From positions 21,514,001-21,578,000 of the forward strand of contig JBHGNT010000002.1 of NCBI GenBank assembly GCA_043228905.1: DNA of 64,000 nucleotides, read 5' to 3'. Each line of letters starts with the position of its first letter. Position 1 is the first letter of the stretch. Origin of the DNA: Azolla caroliniana. Its lineage: Eukaryota > Polypodiophyta. The notes under the pieces are model-generated. The model searched no databases and had not been told where the DNA came from. It saw only the letters and a program-made list of their open reading frames with translations. This document shows positions 24,324 through 34,060 of this stretch, piece after piece. The translations under genes and the position numbers were made by a program.

Positions 24324-24495
24324 ATTCCTCTCACAACCACAATGTGCACTCTCGATTGTAACATTCATTGGTAAAGTTCTTGAACATCGAGAGTTACTAC
24401 TCACTTTCACACGTATCACGTGAAATGTAATATTTTTGGTCTCATAGGTCATATTTGACCTCCGAAGACGATAATATAATCTATCTATCTAATAA

Positions 24496-24498
<3 letters not shown>

Positions 24499-24570
<72 letters not shown>

Positions 24571-24635
24571 TGTCTCGCGTGCACATACACACACATAGTC
24601 CTTTCGCTGCACAGAATAACTCTCGATTCTTTACA
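24499..24635 (+). repeat. Copia-2 3' LTR, remaining part with (CT)n
   Basis: An uninterrupted CT microsatellite (about 24499-24567) is followed by the LTR tail that matches the 5' LTR (GCGTGCACATACACACACAT through TTCTTTACA). The LINE insertion point lies at or just before the CT tract. Confidence 0.88.
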
Positions 24636-24640
24636 TATAC

Positions 24641-24997
24641 ACACCCATGCAGAATGGAGTGGTTGAACGGATCAACCGAATGATCCAAGAGAGGGTGACG
24701 ACAAAGCTCAAGCAAGTCGGACTAAAGCTGGATTTTTTGGCCGAAGCGTTGCAGACGGTAGTCTACCTGATAAATCTATCACCATTGAAAGCAATCGGGC
24801 TCTATGGTCAGGCAAACAGCTGATCTACGATAGGCATCATATATTCAGATATGAAACCTACACATTGATCCCCAAGGAGAAAAGGACCAAGTTGGCATCC
24901 CATGCTACAAAATGCATACTTCTCGGTTATGGAACCAATGGGGAATTCGGCTCCAGGCTATGGGACCTAGAGAACCGGAAATTGATCCGGAGTAGAG
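24641..24997 (+). pseudogene. Copia-1 integrase, downstream part
   Basis: Directly after the Copia-2 target duplication the Copia-1 integrase continues with PMQNGVVERINRMIQERV, which holds the catalytic Glu. The LDFLAEALQTVVYLINLSP segment and an EKRTKLASHATKCILLGYG segment follow. The similarity ends near 24997. Confidence 0.82.
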
Positions 24998-25007
24998 ACT
25001 GCAAAAG

Positions 25008-25060
25008 GATTTGAACCCATGACCTTGTGTTACATAGTTTGAACCCTTACAATTAAACGA
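25008..25060 (-). other. tRNA-like A/B boxes, antisense
   Basis: Minus-strand TCGTTTAATTG and GGTTCAAATC are spaced 43 bases apart, the same spacing as in the Gypsy-1 LTRs. There is no good cloverleaf. Confidence 0.45.
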
Positions 25061-25261
25061 TGCATTGTAATACGAAAGATATTATTTTCATTTATTATTT
25101 CTATAGGAAATTCATGTATATTCCAGATTACTCTAGAACATTCTAGAAACTTCAGGAGTACTCCTGATAGTATAATTTAGAACCAATTCGATTCAATGCA
25201 AGTCTTAAGCCTCCTAGCTATTCTTGTATTTTCTCTTCATATAATATATCACATGTTATCA

Positions 25262-25265
<4 letters not shown>

Positions 25266-25302
<37 letters not shown>
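25266..25302 (+). repeat. (CT)n microsatellite
   Basis: About 18 uninterrupted CT units. Confidence 0.95.
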
Positions 25303-25305
<3 letters not shown>

Positions 25306-25856
25306 TCTCTTGTGAGTCCCACACACTTCCTTCCTCTTAGTACTAATCCTAATAGTACTTTCCTTTTCTAGTACTAATTCTCTCCCTGTCTTTAGTACTA
25401 TTTCCTGACAGTTTGAACCAAATTTCTCTCGTCTTAGTGTCACAGACACACCAACCCCAGACTACGACGGATCATGAATGACGAGGCTACGACCGATAAG
25501 GTTACAAACGTGGAACTCAACGTGATGAGGGTAGAAACTCGAGAACTTGGGAGCAACGAGATGAGGAACTTAAGACGCTAGGAACAATACAAGAGCATAA
25601 TGATAGAGATGTAAATCAAGGAGAGAAGATGGGGCTAAACAAGAATACTAGATTGATGCGTTAGTGAATGGTGTTGAATCCCTTGAAAGGGACCAAGGAG
25701 GTTACAAGTATTTATAATGTGAGTCAAAGTACATCCATTAGAATCTTCTAGAACCCTCTAGAACCTTCTAGTTCTAGAACTTTCTAAAAACTCCTAGAAC
25801 TTGAAATAGATAATCTATTATGAATCTACTAAGATACACATAACATGACCATATAT

Positions 25857-26421
25857 TGAAGAGAAATGTGCGGAATATCGCTCGGCCACAACCAAGTAGT
25901 AAATCACTTCTCTGAAAAAAGAATCAAACACAAAAATAGGAAGTGGAGAGTACACAAGAAAAATGACACAGGATGTTTACGTGGAAAACCCTAATAGGGA
26001 AAAACCACGGGAGTCCACAGACTCCGAACTATCACTATGAAGAGAGGAAAGGAAATACACAAGTGGAGGCATAGAGGCAACGACCTCGTGCTCGCAATTT
26101 TCGCTAGGCAGCGGTTACATCAGAGAGTGCTCGTAACTACTCTCACGTTCTCTCTCTCTCTCTCTCTATACAATAGTTACAATAATATGCAACGCACACA
26201 ATCACAACACAAAGTGATTGCCCAAAGTCATATTTATAGTTATATGAACTTAGGGCTATTTGCAAATATAGCCACAATGAGCTTATTTAAGACATATTTA
26301 CAAATCTGTCTTCTCTTCTGGTTCTCACCAGGTCTCCTCCGGTTTCCGGATCTCTTCTGGTTCTCACCGGTTCCTCTTTATTCATCACCGGATCCCATTC
26401 AGAGAGACCGATTTCCCAACA
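25857..26421 (-). repeat. Copia-4 3' LTR
   Basis: On the minus strand it starts TGTTGGGAAATCGG and ends TTTCTCTTCA. The polypurine tract GAAGGGGGAGAT lies next to it (26422-26433). A CT tract and a TATA-like site (about 26228-26236) are in the usual places. Confidence 0.88.
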
Positions 26422-26584
26422 ATCTCCCCCTTCACTCCGGTATGGGATGTCTTGTAAGTCCGATCCGCTTCCGGCATGTGTCCAGCTTTTCGGATGTCAG
26501 CACCTTGGTCAGCATATCCGACCCGTTCTCCTCCGTGTGGATCTTTGTCAGCATGAACTCTTGATCTTCAACTCACTCCCAGAT

Positions 26585-29500
26585 CTAGTGGTACCTACGT
26601 TGGATGTGCTTCGTTCTGGAATGGTATGTCGTGTTCTTTGCAAGGTGGATGGCACTTTGACTGTCGGAGTAGAGCCGGTATTCCTCTTGCTGGATCCCTC
26701 GCTCTCCGATGAAGTCCTTCATCCATAATATTTCCTTGCTGGCTTCCACGGCTCTACCTCCGTGGTTGACAACGCAATTGTCTTCTGCAGTCTCGACTGC
26801 CACGAAACGGCTCCCCCTGCATAGGTCATGACATATCCGGTAGTTCATCGGCTATTGTCCACATCAATCAACATATCCGAATCGGTAAATCCTTCCATGA
26901 GGGGTTTACCAGAGCCGAATCAGAGGCACATACTCAAAGTGCCCTTCCAGTGCTCTTTTCCGGGGTTGGTCATGAACCAACTCACCACTCCGAATGCGTA
27001 TCTAATATCCAGACGAGTACACACCATTGCGTACATCAAGCTCCCAGCCACAGAGGCATATGGAATCTTCATCATATCCGCCTTCTCTGCCTTTGTCTTC
27101 GGGCTTTGCTTACCTGATAATCTGTAGTTTGTCGGGAGTGTCGATCCGACCGGTTTTGCTTATGACATGTTAAACCGTTGAAGTACCTTTGTCGCGTACT
27201 TTTCTTGTGACGGCCACAATCGCTTCTTCGACCAGTCCCAGATGATGTGCATCCCCAATATCTGTCTTGCCGGACCCAAGTCTTTCATTGAGAAAGTCCG
27301 GTTAAGGGCCTTCTTCAGCATCTATATCTTGACTTGGTCTCGTCCGACGATTAACATGTCGTCCATGTACAGGAACAATATCAAGAAATCTCCTCCATCA
27401 AATTTCTTCACAAACACGCAGTGATCGGCTTGCGTCTTGTGGCATCCTTGATCGGTCATGAAGGAGTCAAACTTCCAGTATCATTGTCGAGGAGCTTGCT
27501 TCAGTCCGTATAAGCTCTTCTTCAACCGGCACACCAGGTGCTCCTTCCCTTTCTTCTCAAATCCTTCTGGTTGATGCATGTAGATCTCTTCTTCGAGGTC
27601 TCCGTGTAGGAATGTCATCTTGACATTTAGTTGCTCTACCTCGAGGTTCATGCTTGCCGTAATGCCCAAGACCGTCCGGATGGATGTCATCTTTACTACC
27701 AGGGCAAAGATCTCATCGAAGTCCACTCCTTTCTTATGTTAGAAGCCCTTCACCACGATTCGGGCCTTATACCTTGGTGGATTTCTGGCGTCTCCCGGTT
27801 TCAGCTTGTACACCCACTTGTTCCGGAGTGCCCTCTTTCCTTTCGGCAACTCCACCAATTCGTATGTGTGGTTCTCATGCAGGGAATCCATCTCATCCTG
27901 CATGGCACTCAACCACTTGCGATTGTGGGTGTCTCCCCTTGCTTCTTCAAAGCTTTCTGGCTCCCCCTCATCGGTTAGCAACACATGCTCTGCATCCGGA
28001 AATCTTCGGGGGGCTCTTCTCTCCCGGAGAGGATATCTCCGTCCTTGGTTTCTAACTGTCGGTTCCTCCGTTTGTTCTTCATCTGAATCCGATTCGGGAT
28101 CTTGTCCGGTTCCGGTGTCTTCCTCCTCTTCTTCTTCTTCTTCAGTCGGTTCGGTTTCCTGTCCGTATCCGGCTAGTTCGTCAAGTGTCATCCGGTTACC
28201 GGCTAACATCCGGTTTTCAACCGGGTATATCCTTTTTTCCTCAAGCTGGTTTTCAATGGATGATCCAGAGTTCGTTACCTTCTTCTCCGATTCCCAGTCG
28301 GCAATGGTCCTGTCTTCCATGAAGACTATGTCCCGACTCCGGAACACCTTTCTATCAACCAGATCCCACACTTAGTAATCGAGCTCATCATTGCCGTATC
28401 TAAGGAATATGCATGGCTAGGACTTCGGATCCAACTTTTCTCTCTTGTCCTTCGCCACATGCACATATGCGAGACACCCGAACACCTTTAGATGCCGGTA
28501 AGACACATCCTTACCGTTCCATACTTTCTGCGGTGAATCTCTGTCCAAGGGTACTAAGGGTGATCTGTTTATCACATAGGTCATCGTCTTCAGCGCCACA
28601 ACCCAAAACGTCTTGGGTAACTTGGCATGTGCGAGCATGCTCCGGACTCTCTCCATTATGGTCCAGTTCATCCTTTTGGCCAGCCCATTTAGTTCCGACG
28701 TCTTCGGCACGGTGAATTTGAGCCGAATTCCCTTCGACCGCAGTACTCCTCGAACTGCCTCCGGTATTCTCCTCCGTTGTCCGCTCGAACCACCTTCAGC
28801 TTCCAATCAGTTTCTCTTTCCACTCTCTCGTGGAGTTCCTTGAAGACGGATAACACTTGGTCCTTCGTCTTAAACGGTGAGACCCACAACTTCCGGCTGT
28901 GGTTGTCTATGAACGTCATGAAGTACTGCGATCCGGCATGTGACTTCGTGTCGACTTGACACACATCGGTATGCACCAGCTCTAGTGGTGCATTCCGTCT
29001 CATAGGTGGTCTTGTCCGGAAGGAGGTTCGGTTTTGCTTGTCGGCCAAGTAGTCGGTGCACTTCTCAAGTTGCATGTCCTTCACCGGAATGAAATTGTCT
29101 TCGGCAAGCCTCTTCATCCCCTTCTCACTCATGTGACACAGTCTTTTGTGCCACAGCTCACCGGTAGTGTCAGATGCTACGTTCACTTCTTCCACGGCAT
29201 ATCCGGGCATGCATCAAGTATAGTGTGTTGACCCTCCGGGCTCGAGCCACTATTAAGCTCCCTTTGCAGAACTTCATGGCACCGTTCCGGACGCTACATG
29301 TGTAGCCTTCATCATCTAGCCGACCGGTTGATATCAGGTTCAGTCGAACCTCCGGAACGTGTTGGACATCCTTCAGTAGCACCTTGCATCCGGTTGATGT
29401 CATCAACAACACATCTCCTATGCCGATAATTTGGCATGTCCCTTTATTCCCCATCCGGACACAACCGTGCTCACCGGCTGTGTAGGATGAGAACATTTCC

Positions 29501-30330
29501 GGTCCGGGGTAAGGTGGAACGATGCTCCGGAATCGACAACCCATGTTGTCTCATCGCCGACAAGGTTTAACTCATTCTCTTCGGTAATGAGCATCAGTTC
29601 CTCTTCACTTGTCACGATCACCGACGTTCCTTTTCGATCCGGGCATCTCCGGTCCGAACCGTTTCGGTCCGAACTCTTCTTCGAATCGGTGATACCGGTT
29701 TCCTTCTCTTTCTAGAAATGCTGACAATTCTTCTAGATGTGCCCCGACTTTCCACAGTAGAAGCAAGTAGGCCTCCCCCTTGACTTCGACCTCGTCCCCA
29801 ATTTGTCCCGGTTTTGGGGACTCTGATACCGGCCTCTTCCCCGGTTGTGGTCATCTTCCGTGACCAAGGCCTTCGGATCTATTCGGACTTCCGGTCCTTC
29901 CGGCGAGCTTCTTCATCTAGCAAGCTTGATTTTACCCTTGCTAGGACAATTGCTTTCCTTCCGGCCCGACATTGCCCAACGTGACATCCGGGAGGGAACC
30001 GAGCAAGAGTAATGCGAGTACCTCATCGACAAAAGGTACTTCCAACGAGGTTGCCTGGTGGATCAGTCCCTAGAAGGCATTCATGTCGTCCGCCATATTG
30101 GAGCCATCTTGGTACCGGAGCCTCACTATCTTCCAGAATACATAAACTCGATTAACAACATTTTTGTTTTGGAACATAATGCCGATCTTCTCCCAGAGTT
30201 CATGAGACTTGCTCTCTTCGTTGAAGTTGTTGTACATGCTCATATCGATGAAGCACCGGATGTATGTCGTAGTCTTCATGTGCATCACCTCCCATACTGT
30301 GGCATCGATCTTGTCCGGTCTCTTGTCCAC
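26585..30330 (-). pseudogene. Copia-4 gag-pol remnant
   Basis: Read on the minus strand from 30330: gag pieces (RPDKIDATVWEVMHMKTTTY), a degenerate zinc knuckle near 29750, protease VVDSGASFHLTPD (about 29560), GAG-pre-integrase LWHKRLCHMSEKGMKRLAED (about 29130), integrase VRADNGGEYRRQFEEYC (about 28790) and an integrase tail near 28520. RT follows with NVKMTFLHGDLEEEIYMHQP (about 27600), then RNase H (26848-26585) with the NTTYHSRTKHIQRRYH end. It has many stops and shifts and is older than Copia-3. Confidence 0.85.
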
Positions 30331-30333
30331 CGG

Positions 30334-31403
30334 TTTGTTTCAGGTTTGGAAACCCCACCTTGAAGGATTCACAGATTCAGATATGACGGCTTATGCAGAT
30401 ACTAGCCGGTCAACTTCCGGCTATGTTATGACATATGCAGGGGGAGTCATATCATAGCAGTCGAGGTTGCAGAAGTCCATTGCACTATCAAGAATGGAAG
30501 CGGAGTACATGGCGGCCGTGAAAGCCGGTAAAGAGGTAATCTGGATGGAGGACTTCATCGGAGAGCTAGGGATCCGGTAGGAGGATTTCAGGCTCTACTA
30601 CGATAGTCAAAGGGGCATCCACCTTGCAAAGAACGTGGCATACCGCTCCAGGACAAAGCACATCCAACGTAGATACCACTGGCTTCGGGTGAGAATAGAA
30701 GATCAAGACTTCGCACTATTGGAGATCCACACGGAGGAAAACGGGTCAGACATGTTGACCAAGGTGCTCTCAGTAGACAAGTTGGATGTGTGTAGGAGAC
30801 GGATCAGACTGCCAACGCATCCCATGCCAGAGTGAAGGGGGAGCTTGTTGGGAATTTGGTCCCTCCCGACGAATCTAGAAGATATCCAGATGAATCCGGT
30901 GTGAACCGGATACAAGAACATATGTGTAAATATGTTTCTAGAGGGCTTGTCATGGCCATATTTGTAAATAGTTCTAAAGTCCTATCCCAGTCCTATAAGT
31001 ATAAATATGACTTAGGGAACCCGCTTATGTAGTGGTCATTAGAGTCGTTATTATTACTATTGTAAAGATAGAGAGGAAGAGGGAGAGGGAGAGAGAGAGA
31101 GAGGGAGGGAGGGAGGGAGGGAGGGTGAGAGAGATACAGAAAGCTTTTCTATTGTAACAGTTGGTTGGCGAAGATATAGAGCTCGAGGTCATTGCCTCCG
31201 AGTCTCGCTTGGTATCCTCTTCTTATAGTGATAGTTGAAGTCAGTGGGCTCCTATGGTTTTTTCCCTATTAGGGTTTTCCACGCAAACATATAGTGTCGT
31301 CTCTTACTCTGTAAGTGCATTAATCTCATTTCTATTTCCTGCTTTCTTCCATTGAGTGTTTAAGACTTGGTTGAGGCCGAGCACTATTCCGCATGTTTCT
31401 TCA
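30334..31403 (+). mobile_element. Copia-5: plus-strand 3' end of a Tork-like copia
   Basis: RNase H (30346-30835), polypurine tract GTGAAGGGGGAGCT (about 30832-30845) and LTR (30846-31403) of the Copia-3/4/6 family lie in plus orientation. RNase H has one in-frame TAG near 30454 (normally Trp) and is otherwise open. The left edge is fused head-to-head with Copia-4 gag. The right edge abuts the FAR duplicate. Confidence 0.88.
30846..31403 (+). repeat. Copia-5 3' LTR
   Basis: Starts TGTTGGGAATTTGG. It contains a TATA-like tataagtataaatatgac (about 30994-31011) and a GA/GGGA-rich tract (31069-31130). It ends near TTTCTTCA, like the Copia-4 LTR end. Confidence 0.85.
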
Positions 31404-34060
31404 AGTTTGTTAAGAATTTGGAACAAAGACCCTTTAATACATGCATCCTTAAGCCTGGAATATGTATATTTTTTATGTACGTCTCCCACTCAATGTCATT
31501 GAAATTGAAGCCAAATAATAGTTTTTCTTCGCTTGATAGATTTTCATAGAGTTGTTGTGTATTGGACGTGTCAAATCCATAAACATTGAAAAATGTTGAA
31601 ATGAAGGTATTAGAATGAAGTAGATCATTGTTTGATTCTGCATTTTGTTAAATAAACCGATTTGATGTTAGTATACCAACATATAACTATGTCATGCATT
31701 ATGCATACATGAGAGAATGTAAAACACAAAAGAGAAGCATGCCTAAATAGTGGAGACAATAGTTCCAATCTATTAATGTATTATTCTGTGTCTCTTAAAT
31801 AATATCTTATATGTCATACTACATGAATGCACAAACATACAAATGCACAACCCATTTTTCCATCTCGATTTTCACATATAGTGTTAGCGAATGTACATCA
31901 CTTTTAAACAACATAGAAATATATTTCCTTCATCATGTAAAATAGCTTGAAACTTTGGAATTCCCTTCTCTAAACAATAAGAATTGGAAAGATGCCATCG
32001 TGTATAGCCCCAATATGTTCACTATTTGTAAGCAAATTCGTTAAGAGGAACCTACCTTCCTCGATAGAATCTGTAAGGATAATAGATTTTGGCTAGGTTG
32101 ATTACACGCTTGTTTATTGTGAGAATGATTTGTTGGTATTGTTTAAAGAACTTTGGATTTTGTTCCTAGATATTGTAAAGGAGAATGGTTAGATACACTT
32201 ATATGTGTGCACATTAACTAGAAAAATACACCTTTGAAAAGACACCCAAATCAAGTGACATGTGTGAAACATATATGCATTTGGAATAGGATAATATCTT
32301 AAGGTATCTTCCAAAGGCTTTATAGGGTAAATAATGAGCGTATAAGTAGTGCAACTAATCATTAAACACAATGTCTACATTTGCATGATATGAATGGAGA
32401 CGTGAATCATCCGCGCCAAGTATTACTTATAGATTCAAGAAGTGACTTGATAGAAATTCAAAAAATTGAAGAAGAAGATGATGTAGTCATAAACTATCTT
32501 GTTGTCTACCATAGAACTTGGTCTGTAAAATACTGCATGGAGTAAAATTTTAATATACCTTAGATTCCAAAACAACTTGAGATAATGCCTCGGTATAGCT
32601 CTCCATATCTCGGTAAGTTTGGAACTTCTTGTTTCTTATAGGTTTTCCAGTGTTGTCTATGAGAGGCTCCTCTCTAAAATGCTCTTCTAAGAATCTTACC
32701 ATGTTTGACAAGGAGAAAGGGTTCACCATTGAGGATGCAATGTGGTAAACTTTTAATCCTGGCTTGCAAGCATGTTTTGCCATGGCAGCAAGCATTGCAT
32801 TTGCCACCATATCCACTGGTACCTACATCGTGTTAACAATCATAGTGTGATAAATATGGCTTACACCAACACATGCAAGAATAACCATTTTGGAAGTGTG
32901 TGTTTTAGTGGAATATCAAAATGGTTTAAAATGCACTTGGGTTACTAATCATTCTAATACCAATGGTTGAAAATGCTCAAGAGTAAGCACCAAGGTTTCA
33001 AAAGAAGACACTCATACCAAGGGACTTATAACAAAATGAATGAAAGAGTGGTCAAGGGAGTTGGAAATGAAGAAACTAGACTAATAAACCAAGTAAATAC
33101 AAATGGTAGAGTGATAAGAAAAAAATTCTAAAGCAAAGATAAATTTGAGAAGATACAAACCACATGAAGAAGCAGTTTGCATCCATGGGGAAGCCTAAGA
33201 GTTTTACCTTTCCGTATGATATTATGATGGGGTCCATCATCCTTGTGTATAAGAAAACATTGACATATATTACACTCTAGAGATATGTTATGGTCATGAT
33301 ATTAGTCAATAGATGGTGTTAATATTAGCATTGGGCACCGTTGCCTGTTGCCTTTTATTCAACCTGGAAATGGCTCTCTGAATGAGCTCTCCACTATACT
33401 TGTTCTCACAATCACTGTCAGTAGATCATCTCTCATACTATCAATAACCATCTCTCCCATTGCCTTTGTAAAGACATAAGTGTCTTGCCAACCAAAGTGA
33501 TTCGCTCTAACATCAAATGATCAATTATCATCTATCTCAATTTCTAGTGAACACTTATACCAAGAGATTACAAACTAAAGCAAATTACGCATACATCATA
33601 TGAGAAACCGTTGACCTTACATATCACACAAGAAACTTTGCACATCACAAAAAAATATATTCGCATTCTACGCTCAACCCACAAGGTTGAAAGCCATTCC
33701 AATGCCGATGAATGTTACTCAATTGGATAGTAACATTCATAACAAATGTCCACAATCAATTAATAACAAATATCTTCACATTGCTAAAGATTAAGCTTTA
33801 TTCAACACTCTTTATCTTACCTTTCCAATCCTAGCTCCTTCAAGGTTTTAGTAATGTTGTTTGATGGATTAAGTGGTCCATGTTAACATCACTTGTTGAC
33901 ACATGCATTAAAAGTTGTAGATGTTAACATTTAGCAAATTCCATAATTCTTCGAGTGCTTCCCGTGTTCATATTTAGCGCATAGTCCTACTTCTCATCGA
34001 AGCCCGTTGTAACAGCATACTTTACAATTATATCCATTCTAGTGTAAACCATAGGACATC
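31404..34060 (-). pseudogene. Partial tandem duplicate of the FAR gene, decayed
   Basis: This block repeats the intact gene downstream, introns included. It covers the 3' part of exon 2 (33893 to about 34060), a short 3' stub of exon 3 (33821-33843), exon 4 (33345-33506), exon 5 (33161-33241), exon 6 (32559-32822), exon 7 (32056-32165) and exon 8 (about 31430-31585). Most of exon 3 and the adjoining intron are deleted. Lesions: exon 4 has an in-frame TGA in the PFPGW segment and its donor is GC instead of GT, exon 5 is one base short, and the exon 8 acceptor AG is GG. Exons 6 and 7 remain open and close to the intact copy. Exon 1 and the promoter are missing. Confidence 0.9.

Larger units (their letters stand above)
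16084..24500 (+). mobile_element. LINE (non-LTR retrotransposon) split by Copia-3
   Basis: A non-LTR element with an APE-type endonuclease, reverse transcriptase and C-terminal Cys/His region sits inside the Copia-2 3' LTR. Its left end at 16084 lies only about 100 bp before the endonuclease, so it is 5'-truncated or lacks ORF1. The right end near 24475-24500 carries ATCT repeats as a tail. Copia-3 splits it at 18608-23570. No unambiguous target duplication was found, partly because the flanking LTR is a CT repeat. Confidence 0.88.
11156..24635 (+). mobile_element. Copia-2: Ty1/copia element with perfect TSD, split by a LINE
   Basis: The element starts TGTTGAGAAT at 11156 and ends TTCTTTACA at 24635. 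It is flanked by the 5-bp duplication TATAC (11151-11155 and 24636-24640), which proves its insertion into Copia-1 integrase. Its 3' LTR is broken at 16083 by the LINE and resumes at about 24500. The internal part (11425-15910) has gag, protease, integrase, RT and RNase H in copia order, all degraded. Confidence 0.92.
521..24997 (+). mobile_element. Copia-1: old Ty1/copia element, split by nested insertions
   Basis: A degraded copia element is the outermost layer of the nest. Its probable 5' LTR begins at TGTTGG near 521 and is interrupted at 797/8576 by Gypsy-1. The LTR resumes to about 8634 and is followed by the copia primer site at 8637-8648. Gag and protease remnants lie at 8751-9980 and integrase at 10680-11150. 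Copia-2 interrupts the integrase at 11156-24635, and it resumes at 24641-24997. No reverse transcriptase, RNase H or 3' LTR is recognised, so the element appears truncated near 24997. The LTR start is inferred from the family's TGTTG ends, not from a second copy. Confidence 0.7.
24998..25856. other. Unassigned stretch with A/B boxes, CT repeat and TTCTAGAA clusters
   Basis: No gene is recognised. Present are an antisense tRNA-like box pair (25008-25060), a (CT)n tract (25266-25302), and two clusters of TTCTAGAA-type inverted motifs (25120-25165 and 25740-25805). The mix of promoter-like and CT-rich sequence suggests LTR remnants of another element, but no paired copy was found. Confidence 0.4.
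25857..30333 (-). mobile_element. Copia-4: partial Tork-like copia, 3' LTR and coding
   Basis: A minus-strand copia keeps its 3' LTR (25857-26421), a polypurine tract and coding remnants back to early gag. It has no primer site or 5' LTR. Within gag, near 30330, it joins a plus-strand fragment of the same family (30334-31403), forming a palindromic composite. Confidence 0.88.
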
